Source: Austropuccinia psidii (Eukaryota; Basidiomycota; Pucciniomycetes; Pucciniales; Sphaerophragmiaceae). From it: a DNA stretch of 64,000 nucleotides. The notes beneath the pieces were generated by a model. The model did no database searches and was not told where the DNA came from. It was given only the letters and a program-made list of their open reading frames with translations. The translations under genes were made by a program, and so were the position numbers. The stretch is taken from assembly GCA_023105745.1 (NCBI GenBank), contig JALGQZ010000004.1:31369816-31433815 (forward strand). Direction: 5' to 3'. Positions 33,790-45,461 of the stretch are shown here, in pieces; position 1 is the stretch's first letter; the number at the start of each line of letters is the position of its first letter.

Positions 33790-34350
33790 TTGTATTTAGA
33801 AATAGTCATATTACAAACAAGGAAAAAATACACTTATTTCCCCTGCACTTTCTGTTCCGCCAAAACAATTCCCAAAATTATGGGCTTCTGGTTCTTTATT
33901 GTCCAGATTGAACCCTTCAATTTGAAAAAATGGAGGAAATTCATAAGTGGGAAGTTAATAAATAACCTTTTAAAAATAGGCATATTACAATGATTGGAAA
34001 AAACATTTGAAAAAACCCCCTTTTTGCGCCTTCACTTGTCCCACCAAAAAAAAACAACCAAAATTATGGGCTTCTGGTGCTTTATTCTTCATATTGAGCC
34101 CTTCATTTTAAAAAGAAAATTAAGGAAACTTATAAGTGGGAAGTTATTAGATTAACTTTTTAAAAACAGGCATATTACAATGATGAGAAAAAACATTTGA
34201 AAAAAAAAACCCTTTTTGCGCCCTCACTTGTCCCACCCAAAAATATTCCCAAAATTATAGGCTTTTGGTGCTTTATTCTTCAGATTGAACCCTTAATTTT
34301 TCAAAAAAAGTAAGGAAATTCATAAGTGGGAACATTTTAAATGAATTTTT
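33790..34350 (+). repeat. MULE 3' subterminal tandem repeat, period 186-191 bp
   Basis: Three units are marked by 'aaaattatgggcttctgg' at 33874, 'aaattatgggcttctggtgc' at 34061 and 'aaaattataggcttttggtgc' at 34251 (spacings 186 and 191 bp). Each contains 'cactt-t--c', 'tttattc-tcagattgaaccctt' and 'ataagtgggaa' blocks. A partial unit precedes the first. The open frames at 33687-33993 are shadows. The array lies between the gene and the right terminal repeat. Confidence 0.85.
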
Positions 34351-34355
34351 GAAAA

Positions 34356-34398
34356 AATATGCCATTTTGGCATATTGGCCAAATTTGTGAAATTTGGC
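34356..34398. other. Two back-to-back perfect hairpins in the MULE 3' end
   Basis: 34356-34376 is an 8-bp perfect stem (AATATGCC/GGCATATT) with a 5-nt loop. 34378-34398 is a 9-bp perfect stem (GCCAAATTT/AAATTTGGC) with a 3-nt loop. They are separated by a single base. They could fold in the RNA 3' end or act as protein-binding palindromes in DNA. Confidence 0.75.
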
Positions 34399-34520
34399 AA
34401 AAAAAAAAAATTGAAAAAATTTGTGCATATTGACATGTCAAGTCAGGAAAAATATGGCTAAAGAAATAAAAAAATTCTAAAAACTGAGCCTGAGGATTTT
34501 TTTTTTGAAAAATAAGGTCA

Positions 34521-34564
34521 CTTATGTGTTTTTACTAAAAGCTTATGTGTGTTTACCAACACCC
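34521..34564 (-). repeat. MULE right terminal inverted repeat
   Basis: Reverse complement starts GGGTGTTGGTAAAC and continues with a second GTAAAAACACATAAG unit, mirroring the left repeat with one single-base gap and few mismatches. It is followed directly by the TTTGATTAA duplication. Confidence 0.88.
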
Positions 34565-34573
34565 TTTGATTAA

Positions 34574-35373
34574 TTATCAAATAAAATAAAATTTTGACCA
34601 TTTTTCCCTCAATTTGAGTAAAAAGAGAGTATATTAAAGAATATTGAACTTGAATGTTAAAGAATTGGAATAATAATAAATTCATGACTCAAATATTTAT
34701 TGTTGGTTTCTCAATGAATATCATTATTCAAATTAACTTTTACACAATTTGGTCAAAAATAAAATTCCTTTGATTTAAATATATTTTTTTATATGAAAAT
34801 TAATTTAAATCATTAATAATAATTACTTATTGTTATTAAGACTTTCTTTTTTGATTCTTTATAAAAATAAATCAATCAGTTTTTTCCCCAACTTAAGTAG
34901 AAATATTTTTATTCAATAATATTTAATTTAAATATTAAACAATTAAAATGATAATGAAATTATTATTCAAACATTTATTGTTTCTTTCTCAATAAATATT
35001 TTCATATTAATTAATTTTTACTCAATTTGGTAAAAAAATTATATTTTTTACTTACATATACTATCTTTACATGAAAATAACTTTGAATAATCAATAGTAA
35101 TGATTTATTATCATAAAGTTTGGTGAAAGATTGCCATTTTAAAGCTTTGAAGAGTATAAATACTCAAAGATGAAAATTTATATTATCAAATATTTTTTTG
35201 AAAAATATATATATTATGTTTTTATAATAAAAAGTATAAGAATTAGATAAAAAATGAAAAAACTGAGATTTGTACTTACATTTATGGTAAAAAACGTTCA
35301 AAATAGTGAAAATAGTCCAAAGGGCACCAAAATAGGTCGAAAATAGGTTAAAAGAATGACCAGACCCCCAAAA
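34574..35373 (-). other. Probable leader of the minus-strand family A element
   Basis: AT-rich and noncoding. Directly beside the LTR the minus strand reads TTTTGGGGGTCTGGTC; a TGG-initiated stretch next to an LTR end is where a primer-binding site would lie, but I cannot match it to a tRNA. The assignment depends on 35374-36889 being the 5' LTR. Confidence 0.35.
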
Positions 35374-36889
35374 TGTCAAGGTGAGTCTATTTAGTAGCTC
35401 AAAAACAGTAAATAAAAGCTAGTACTACGACTGTGACACAATAAATATAACTTTAAAAATAGATAAAAGGGTCTACTGTTATATAATAACATTGGTGATG
35501 AATCTACTGAGAAACTTGTTTGCAAAAATTAAATATCAGCTGACTGTGAAAATTACTAAGAGTGTTAAACAATTTAATTATATCAATATTATTCTAAGAG
35601 TATTATTGGTATAAGACAGTTTTACTATGTAAGGATGCTAATTCATGATGATGCGGTCCTTTTCCAGTGAGAAAAGGCGTGCTTTTATCCTTTTTGGGGA
35701 CTGTGAGGGGCTGGGGAGATCTTTAAGCGTCTCCAGGGTGATAGGTTTCACTCTGGAACCAGATTGTGGATCTTTACCATCAATTCTGACATCAGCATAG
35801 TCAGAATTGTGGTTTTGAGACCACAAATAATCATTCTGCAGAAATGCAGGGTGAAAGAACTCTTCCCAGGCCACATCAGAATTTTTATGATTCACATGAA
35901 GTGTTTTTAACTAATATCAGTCCTTATGGGTGTGTTTAAGCTTCAAACTACTATTATTTTAAGTATTAAGCCAGTAATGGTTGGTACAGGTTTGGTACAG
36001 ACAAGTATTGGCCAAAATCCATTAAATCCAGATAGCTTGGGAAATAACTTAGATATCAAGAATACAAGAGCACAGAATTGAAGGGTTTAATAAGCTCTTC
36101 GATATGGTGTGATTCATGTTTACTCTTCTCAAAGATAGAAAAAGCTATGAGGGCTCTACTTTCTTTGATATTTTTTTGTACATCAGTATGTGGCTTCAAA
36201 ACCTTCCAAGCCAGATATCTTTACCAATTTAGAGGATAGCTGTATTCTGATGATACAGAACTTTGGGCCCTGATGAGATCTACAGCTTGGCATATTTTAC
36301 AGTAAAGCTGTATGGATATATGTACAAGATACATGGGTTTCTTTATATTGCTAGTTTCAGAGATCCTCTATTTTTAGTAATAAAGCTTTTAGCAAAGATC
36401 CCTTTGCAAAGTTTGGAGATGAAGAGGTCTAAGGTATCTCCAATTAGATATCTCATTTATATCTTTGATTTCATTATACTTTTTTACATTTATGAACAAG
36501 CACTCTTAGACTTTAAGGGGTTTCTTTGGTAAAAAAATGTTATGATGTTATATCCTGAAGTAAGAGTGCTACAGGGAAATGGATGGTACCATTGGATATC
36601 TTTTATTGAGACCTTCAAGATAAGTATCATTCTGATGGTTGTTAGACTCAACATGCATAAGCTAGATGAGAGGTGAAAAGCAGTTCTTTATTTATTTTGT
36701 CTTATCTTTGAGTGGCTATATCTTTTTTGTTTCTTATCCTATTTATATAAGGTTGGTATATTGGTTTTGGGCTTTTTCCCACAATATATTCATACCTGTA
36801 TGGAAATATTTTGTGCAACACTTGATATACCATTATTTATGGTATTTCCGATGTCATGCTGGTGCTCTATTTGGAATCACAGGTTGACA
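35374..36889 (-). repeat. LTR-A, probable 5' LTR of the 23-37 kb element
   Basis: TGTCAAGG at 35374 and GGTTGACA at 36889 give perfect TGTCAA/TTGACA terminal inverted repeats and a length of 1516 bp, the best-preserved LTR-A here. It is collinear with 23315-24803. The bordering bases CAAAA and AATAT do not match. It could be the 5' LTR of the Gag-protease element below it, or the 3' LTR of another minus-strand element above it, whose protease relic is at 38.5-38.9 kb. The 85-codon minus frame at 35638-35895 lies inside the LTR and has no domain. Confidence 0.8.
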
Positions 36890-38500
36890 AATATATCTTA
36901 ATCTTTAATAGCTTTAAGCCTAAATGCCACACCACATCCTTTAAAGAAAATAGTTGATGAAATCAAACTTGGTAAAAATCAATCAATTCTCTGATTAATT
37001 TCAGGTTTTTATACTAAAAAAACCCCAGCTTGATTGAACCTTATTAGCAATTTAGTTACTGAAGTTTCACTCAAAGATGAAACAAGGTAAAATTTCATGC
37101 AGAATAAAATGAAAAACTCAAGCTCAAAGCTTTTTCCATAGAAAAGAATTTCCAGAATTTTTGTTATCTTTCTTCCAAAAGTATAGAATTTAATTTTTAT
37201 TGAAAATATGTGATACTTTGTGTTTTTGTTACTTTTTCTATGAGAAATGCTCATTTATCTCTTTATTCTTTTAACTGATATTGATAGTTTTTTTTTCATG
37301 TTTTATAGCTATTAATTATGTGTTAATAAATTGAAAATAATCTCAGCTTCAAGTTTGTATTTGTGGACTTTTAAGTATTGGAAAGTAATCCTAAGCCCAA
37401 ATTCAGAGGTTGTCTTTGGTGGAGCTAATTCTTCAGTCTCTCAATTCAGGATGAATCAATATCAACCCTTAATCTTAAGTATACGTATGCAATAACTGGT
37501 ACTTTTGAATTTGTTGGCCTGTACTTCCCTTCCTCATATGTGGCATGGCTTTGTTTTGTGATTTATAATAATACATCCTCTGAAAGAACTTAATATAGAC
37601 TGAAAGTTATATATAAATAGCTCTGAAGTTTCAATCTGATAAGCTTAAAATGCTGAGAAAATTTGACTATATTTATTCTTTTTCCTACTTCTTTTTTTGG
37701 TAGATATCCAACTGCAAACCGGTTACTTGATGTCCCAATTCAAACGGTTTTTGATAGATAATATTCTGAAATTATTTAGTTGGAACTTTAGTTTTTTGTT
37801 TCATTTTCTGGACACCCTCCATGAAACTTACATTTTCTTCCCCCATTTCTGAGTATATCATTATTTAATCAATATGAACTACATACCATCCATAATTTCA
37901 GGCTTTGCTTTTTGAATGTTATTCCCATCATTGTTTGAAAGTGTGTTGAAGAGTTTTCTGACTCAAAGAGAAGTTTTGGAAGCTCAATTTATGCCTATAT
38001 AAAATAAAATACTTACTGACTTTAATTATCCTGTGCTTAATTCATTTGCATGAGAAATTCTTGAATTAAATTTTTCTTTTGAATTTTGCTTTTTTCAGTA
38101 TATAGAGGAAATTAGGGAACCCCAATATTCGATACCTATCTTTTTATGTGTACGTTTTTGGTGTTTTATATTTCTGAATTTTTTTTCTCCCATAATTCAA
38201 TGATAAAAAGAATGAAGTGGTAAGCTTGAATGAAAAATACTATCATTTCATTATCATTACTTTATTCATTAAATAATTTATGTTTCTCTCAGTCCCCTGT
38301 TCGTCTCTCATACTTAAATGGAATGGAAATATTCTCATGATGTTTTTATCAATCCTTTAACCTATATAAATGATTCTCTTCCATTAAATTCAAATTTTTA
38401 CATATTGGGGGAGAGATTTCCTTCGTGGTGTGAGAATCTCCTAATAAAGTTCTACCTTTGACCTTTCCAAAAAAAATGATTTTCTTTATTCCCTTCTGTG
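36890..38500. other. AT-rich relic DNA, nothing recognised
   Basis: I see no domain. The minus frame at 38349-38579 (76 codons, Lys-rich) is adjacent to the protease relic and may be its decayed continuation, but I find no motif in it. Confidence 0.35.
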
Positions 38501-38679
38501 GTAAATATGAAAGTTTTGCACATAAGTAATTTTTTATTTTTATTCTAAATGTTGGTTTTCTTCTCTTTGTATTTAACAATTCAAAAAAACTATTTGTTTG
38601 GTTTTCACTTTAGCAGAAATTTTCTAATTTGTGCATTGGAAATTACTAGAAAGTCACACTGGTTTCCAAGGTTCATTTA

Positions 38680-38880
38680 TGTGGTACATACCTACTTTTT
38701 TGATGTTTCTTTGTAATGAATAAACTTCACTGAAGGAAATATCAGAGAGTTTTCCTCTTTTTTGGAAGTTCTATTTGCCAGTCTGGGAATGGTATATCCA
38801 AGTATTCCTTGAGAAATACTTAGAAGCATCCCTTCATATTTATCATTAGTGGCTTTTTCAGCTTCGCGATGTTCAATTTT
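38680..38880 (-). pseudogene. Second family A retropepsin relic, active site lost
   Basis: Minus-strand translation gives DLKLNIAKLKKPLMINMKGC followed by a stop and VFLKEYLDIPFPDWQIEL. This aligns with the 25.3 kb copy (HPFIFDTGETFSVVAKEYLDRQVP). The DTG position reads N-M-K. Only about 60 codons are recognisable. It hints at another family A copy on the minus strand, perhaps using the LTR at 35374-36889. Confidence 0.5.
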
Positions 38881-41800
38881 AGATCTCTTGGTGCACCGTA
38901 AGTTAATTTCATGTCTGATAATTTAGTATTTGTTCACTACACTGCAGAAGTCTTCTAACTATGTGATTGGATAAAGAAGTCTTTGAAGGTTGAATAACAA
39001 GAAGCTTTAATATGCTGAAATAATTGTGTAACCAAGGGACATAAGATTTATTGGCTTCTCCTAACTATATTCTAAGAAATTTCCATCAATATCTCAAAAG
39101 GAAATATTCAAGATCGTCTCTTTACTAAAAGAGGAGACATTTTTCAAATCTCTATAATATCTACCTAATAATTAGATAGATAATCTCATACGTCCATAAT
39201 ATAAGAATTATCTTATAAATAATGTCTCATTTAATAGTTCGGATTCAACTATAATATTATGTATTCATAAGGTATAATGACATAAGAGGAATATTCTTAA
39301 TACTATAAGGGGTTATATATTTTTTAGTTACAAATATATAGTATGAGTATGAGCCTGTGAAGTATATAGAACCTTCCCATAAGGTCACAAAGAGTAATAT
39401 AAGTACTTAACTCTATGATATTCTGGGCGATTGAATGGAGTTACAATGAAATTAAACGCATTTTCCTCATAAGCTCCTTTCAAATAAACATAAATATGGA
39501 GATTGGTTCATAAATGAGCTCTACAATTACAATCACATAGGGTAACTCCATAGGTTGTTGAGGAAAAATTTGTTATTTCAGTATAAGAAAAGATTTGAGA
39601 GTATTCCAGAAATTTTACTAAAACTAAGAAGAACTTTATATTTGAGTTTCACGTAATTGAAATAAGACTCAAAGTTAAATCCTGTATATGTAAGCTTCCA
39701 AAAATTTATTAGAATTTAGGTGTGGTGTTTTTTTCCAAGATAGTTGAGAATTAACCATACAGGGGCTAAAAATTGCATTAAAGTTTTGGAAATTTATTCA
39801 AATTTAAGCTATGGTGTCAAACAAATACAAAGGGAAAAGTAACAAGTACATGGTTGTAAAATGAAAAATGGAAAATGTTTTCAGAGTATCCCACATTTGT
39901 AATATTAACAAGCACCAATAGGGTTTCCAACTGTTGAAAGGACTTCAAAACTTATCTAATCCCGCATATTGGGATAAATCTGAATATTAAGGTTCAAATT
40001 GGTTTACACCCCATTTGAAAAGGAATCACAAGATTTCAAAGGGTAAATCAAATATTTAAGACCTGTAGTCGAGGTTATAAGAACTAAAAATACTTTAATA
40101 AGCTTAAATAAGTGTAACTAGGCTCAAAAGGTAGAGTTAACTCATTTGAATCCTTGAAAAGGTTAAGTCTTAGCTTAATAATGCTATATATTTGTGGAAA
40201 AAGGATTGAAAGTTCAGAAATAAATACAAATTAACTTCTCAATGTATTTACACAAAGCTTTAACAGTAAGTGAGAGTTACTCTTTTCTGTATATACACCA
40301 ATGTTAAAGCTTTTTTTCTTAGGAAGAATTATTAGAATTTATCCCTCAGGATACCTTCTTTAGTAGAGCCTAAATGAAAGGAAGAAATATTTAAAATTCA
40401 ACTGAAAGTTCATTTGTGGAGATTTTAGCTTGAAGTCTTATTTTCAAGTTCTTCATAGTATTGAATTGAAGCAGGGTCTTATTTCAGAGAATTAAGCATT
40501 AATCCTGAAATTTATAATTACAAATTATTTTTCAAGTAAGAAAAATTAATAATAACGGCTAAATCTTTGAGTTAAATCAAGGATGAAGTTATTTTCAGCC
40601 AAAAAATCGCTTTCAATGTATGGTTTTTCTTTTTTAAAATGGTCATGCCCTCTATAGAATAAAAGCTGAAAAGGGTTTTTTTGGAAGGAATAGGAAGAGA
40701 ATTTGAATCCTCGATTTTTGAATCATTCATCACTAAATCAATTAAACTCAAATATTATTAAGAAATATAAATGTTGATTATTATTGAAAAATGGTTGTTA
40801 CATATTTTGTTAGTTCCAAGTAAGATACTTTACCTGTTAGAGTTTTCATTATATTAATTATGATAGCTAACAATTGTATTCTAGTTTCATGAAATCTTTG
40901 TTTTAATTTTTTTAACTCCACAAATCCTGTAAAATCTCCACAAAGATCTTCTTTAGTAAATATTTTACTTATATTTATTGTTCAATAATAAATTTTGTTT
41001 CTTATATTCTGAAATATCTTGAAAGTGAGAATTTAATTAATGTTTTATTTCTTTTGTAACAGTTATTTCTGTAAAGAAATTTGTTGAAAATTTCTTTTTA
41101 CATAGTCTTGTATAGTAATATCATCATGAATAATATTCTTTTTTTAATAAGAGTGTCTCAATTTAGCTTAACCACATATCTGCTTCTCTTTTAGAGACTT
41201 TATACTATTATAGCTATAATTTCCAGTGATATCTAATAGTATTTATAATATAATAAGTATAGCTTTATATAAAGAACTCAATAATATACCATTTTTCATA
41301 TAACCGTTTATTTATAGACAACTAATCTGTATGGATAGTAATTATCTTTTCAATTTTTGGCTAGAAGGCTCATTCTTCTTAATTCTCATTTGAGAAAAGT
41401 CATACTACTAATAATTACTGAGACTTTTCATAAAAAAAACCTCAAAATAAGGTTCTATTTCATAATATAAGACTAATATATAAGATTATATGTCAGGCTA
41501 AGTTTATGACATATCAGAGGCTTGTGAAAATAAGCTATATATTTGATTTTTAAACAAAACAATTAGGTAATGAATCATCAAATGGTCCTCAATATCCAAA
41601 ATAGTGGTGATAAATTTGATGAGATCAATGGGTTCAAAAATCATGAATTGATTTATCAAAGTATTTCCAAAAAGAATTTATATTTTAATCATAAATAATA
41701 GTTAAGATATACAAGACATACAGGTTCTCAGTTTTTTAAAAACTTCAAAAAGAATTAATTATAATAACAAAATAATTAATCATATTTTTATTTAGAGAAC

Positions 41801-42624
41801 GTTTCCTTTTACCCCTTTGGGGAATCCAGCAAATATTTTCCTTCCTTTGAATGACTGCATACAGAGATTTTTTACCTCTGATAGCCCACCTATGGTTCCA
41901 GAACCTGAATGGGGAATTGAATTAAGGAAAAAATGAGGCTTTCAACTTTCTGGAAGCTTGAAATATCAGGCTTGTATTCCTACAGGTATTGACTTAAAAT
42001 AATAGTGTAGTATTCCATACCATTTTTTTCACCAGGGTCAAGCTCATAGTAGGCCAGAACAGAAATAAATTCAGCCTGCAGGCAGACTTACAGTCAATGT
42101 TTACACTGAAATATCAGCTTTACATTGAGAAGCTTCAGCGTATTCATGAACCCATGGCACAGGCAACAAAAAGCAGTGTATGTATCAAAAGAAATAAATT
42201 TGAATTCATTATGCATATCAAGTTACATATAGAAAAAACTTATAACAAGCAAGGTACCACCCTATCCAGCTTTGCACCCCTCTTATATCTACTGAGCTCA
42301 TGCAATAAGAAAATAACACCTGCATAAATTCCACAGCCAACTTTCCTTGAGAAAAAGGATAGTTACATGATGAAAGGTGCAATGCACTGTATTTCCTGGA
42401 AGTAATCCCCACCACAGAAACAGTATTGCCCCATTTTTTATCAATAGTAACTTTCCAATTCTGGTAGGACACAGAAATACATTCTTATGAAAGGCAACAG
42501 ATAAACTCATTTGGAAAATAGTCAATCAAAATTCAGATTATTTACACCACTCCTAACCTCATGCAATTCAGAAAGAAAAAGGTTTATGGGGTGCACACCA
42601 TTAATTGAATCTAAACAACATTAA
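38881..42624. other. Long AT-rich stretch without recognised genes
   Basis: 3.7 kb with no domain, repeat family or RNA gene that I can name. Composition becomes clearly less AT-rich from about 41780, and that block continues past the solo LTR at 42.6-44.0 kb to about 44450. The 76-codon plus frame at 42097-42327 and its minus shadows show no motif. Confidence 0.4.
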
Positions 42625-42629
42625 TATTC

Positions 42630-44016
42630 CGTCTGCCTGTGACTTGAAGCCAGAGCACAACCATGACAGTCAGAATACCATAAACCAATGGTAGAGTAAA
42701 ATACAACCAAAAATGGGTCTGAGCCAAAAAAGCTCAAATGGTATCAAAATAAAGAGGAAGCTCAACCATTTCCAAATATACATGTCCCATAATCATAGGA
42801 CAAATAATAAAAAACCTATTCAGGCTCAAAGCAGTTGCTGCACATAAACCTCAATTTCCACCTCTCATGTAAAACCCAGAGAAAGAGGCTGATACCCATC
42901 AAGTGGGTTCTCCAATTGAAGCTATCAGTAAGGGATATCCAATGGTACTGGCCAAACTGAGCTAGCATCAAATTACAGAAGTGATGGCCAAATTAGAGCC
43001 AAAGAAGGGTGAATGAAATATTCACCTCTCATCTAGCTTCTACAGTTTTAGTGTTAAATACCTAAAGTGGGGTAATTTTGGAAAGAGAGAAATCAGGGAT
43101 ATCTGATGGCTCCATCAATTCCTCATAAACCATCTAGATCTAAATCTATGGAGCAAACAATTTCCATACAGTATTTGAGCAAAATTCATATCTCAATAAT
43201 GGGGATTGAACTTGGTATAACTTTACCATATTGAATGCTACCCATACCAAATGATATACCATTGTGTAGAAATCATCCTGGGCTACACAACGAGCTAAAT
43301 TTAAGAGTAGTATCTTCAAAACTGAAAATTATATGCAAGGATTAAGGTTCATATCTCACAGCTGGGCCAATACACCTTTACTGTAGGATACAGTCCCATA
43401 TCCTTGAACATGAGGTGTCAATTTGACAAAGGAGCCTTTTTATCCTTCAATACATCATAGTATAGGTTTTTTAATACCACAGTTCCATACAGGTTCTGTA
43501 CAGAATTTTACATTTCAAACACATCAGAAGAGGGCTGTGTGGTCCCCAGATGTAAATCTTCACCATGTATTGGTGAAAACTGCCCAGATGTGGTTTCAAA
43601 ACTACATTTCAGCCAAATAAAGGCTATACAGGATTTGTGAAAGTCACAAGCAAGTCCTTTGAAGTGAAAAATCTTTACTTCCTCTACCTGAACTGGTCCA
43701 GAGCACCTTTTCACCCATGTTCAGGATAAAAAGGGAAATCCCAACCTGCTCTTGAAATCCTATGTTTTACAACTGTTTACCAACATTTATACTCTTGGAA
43801 AATAATAAGTCATAACCATAATATTTGTTATTGTAGTCTTTATCTTAATAAAGCAATTTATGAAATTGCATTAAGCACTTTCAACAGCGCTCACCACCAC
43901 TATTCCTCAATGGTAAATCCCTGAATATTTCTATAAAACTATCTGTTATTATAGCTTTTGGTGTCACAGTCAAAGCTAAGGTTTTATCATAGCTTTATCA
44001 TAGACAGATCCTGAAA
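42630..44016 (+). repeat. Solo LTR-A with near-perfect target duplication
   Basis: Aligns with 13527-14718 over its entire length. Both ends are decayed (CGTCTGCCTGTGAC against TGTCAGACTATGAC at the start; CCTGAAA against CTTGACA at the end). The flanks TATTC (42625-42629) and TATGC (44017-44021) match at four of five positions. No pol or Gag is adjacent. Confidence 0.75.
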
Positions 44017-45076
44017 TATGCACAGCATGTGTCAAACCAAAAAATCACATCATACAATACAAAACAGGAAATTAATCAGTGCAAGAAATCATCACCTGAC
44101 CTCACTATAAAGTCTAAAAAGAAGAAGCACCACCATGAAATCTGCATAGATTGCATGGCCACTTCTACCAAGCATAAAACATGACATAGGGAAGGGAAAT
44201 ACAAGTTAATCATGTGATAATTCCCCCACAAAAAGAATATCATGTGACATAAAGAAGGTTGTGAAAGAAGACAAATACTCATAAAAAAAGGAAATCACCT
44301 CATGCATGCAACAAAAATCCAAGAATATCATGTCATAACCAGATCCCCAAAATACAATAATGTGAAAAATGGAGGCTGTGAAGAATAAAAATTGTCACTA
44401 AACCTTAAGTCACCTGACACTGTGGAACTACCTTTAGTGTGGGATTGTATAAGGAAGTCCTTGAGGGGGAAATCAAAGGTAAAATATTTAAATTTCTGAA
44501 TGATCCTGTAAACCAGGTTGCTAATTTCTATTAGTTCCCCCTCTGAATATACTAAATAATATTCTTATAGAGCTCACAAAAAATAAGATTGTAGCTTAAC
44601 AGCTAGAGAAGACTATCAGCAGTTTCTATCAGAATTAATTTATAATTGGATAAATCATGTTTATGCTCACTATATAAGTAAAACCTGGTTTAATGCCACT
44701 ATAATATAAACCACAGGTAGGATTTAGATATAAATCACAATATTAATAAGTTATAATAATATATGTGATTTTTAATCTTTTGAGTGTAATAATATGGAGT
44801 ATAATGGTATTTGCTAATATAAGATATAGAATAGACCCAGTATAATACTCTGATGGGTTTCCTTTTTTGATAATATAAGAGTAATATTTTATATTTAGTA
44901 ACCTATTTCATCAGTGTTTTTATGAAAAAATAGCTAATAATATTTACTTAATAAGAATATTTATCCTTTAATAAATGAAGGATTTAACAATGATAAGGAT
45001 AAAATATTTGGTGATACTAACATTAATAATAACTTCTTTGGGCACCAATCTATTAATACTAGCTATATTACTTGCT
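44017..45076. other. Unassigned DNA
   Basis: The first 450 bp are A/C-rich on the plus strand and moderately GC-richer than the surroundings; the rest is very AT-rich. No gene is visible. Confidence 0.35.
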
Positions 45077-45258
45077 ATAATACTTTTTATTCGATATTAA
45101 ACTTTTTCATTGATACTGAAAGTGATTCTTTTATCAATCATTTAAGACCACTAAGAATATTATTGTGATAATACTATTTATTCCATATTAAGCTCTTTCA
45201 TTAATACTTTAAATACTTCTTTCTCAACAATTTAAGACTACTAATATTTGCTTTCAAT
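45077..45258 (+). repeat. Two-copy tandem repeat, 91-bp unit
   Basis: 'ataatactttttattcgatattaaactttttcattgata...' at 45077 recurs as 'ataatactatttattccatattaagctctttcattaata...' at 45168. The two units stay aligned to 'atttaaga-cactaa-aat-tt'. Confidence 0.65.
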
Positions 45259-45461
45259 CTTCTCTACTGAGCTTATAGCTTTATTTTACAAGTTATCCCA
45301 ATAGAATAGGAATGGATGTTTCCTTTCAATTGAGTATTATATTTTCATTTAATTGGGAAATAATTTTATGAGAATGGGGGACAATGAGGGAGAGAGAACC
45401 CCTTTTATACTCTTTGAATCCTCTAGAGAGGCACCCAAAAACATGAGACTTAGAAAGTTTT

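Larger units (their letters stand above)
30056..34573 (+). mobile_element. Complete Mutator-like DNA transposon (MULE) with 9-bp target duplication
   Basis: The element occupies 30065-34564, bounded by terminal inverted repeats of 45 and 44 bp. It is flanked by TTTCATTAA (30056-30064) and TTTGATTAA (34565-34573), a 9-bp target duplication with one mismatch, the length typical of MULEs. Inside is one plus-strand spliced gene (about 30.6-33.55 kb). A pyrimidine-rich 5' stretch precedes it; a threefold tandem repeat and two perfect hairpins follow it. The gene is broken, but element structure is intact from end to end. It sits inside the minus-strand family A element, between its Gag and probable 5' LTR. 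Confidence 0.9.

Noticed and set aside
33687..33993. Two overlapping 74- and 99-codon frames after the OTU domain
   Set aside because: They lie within the noncoding 186-191 bp tandem repeat; other units of the repeat do not keep the frame.
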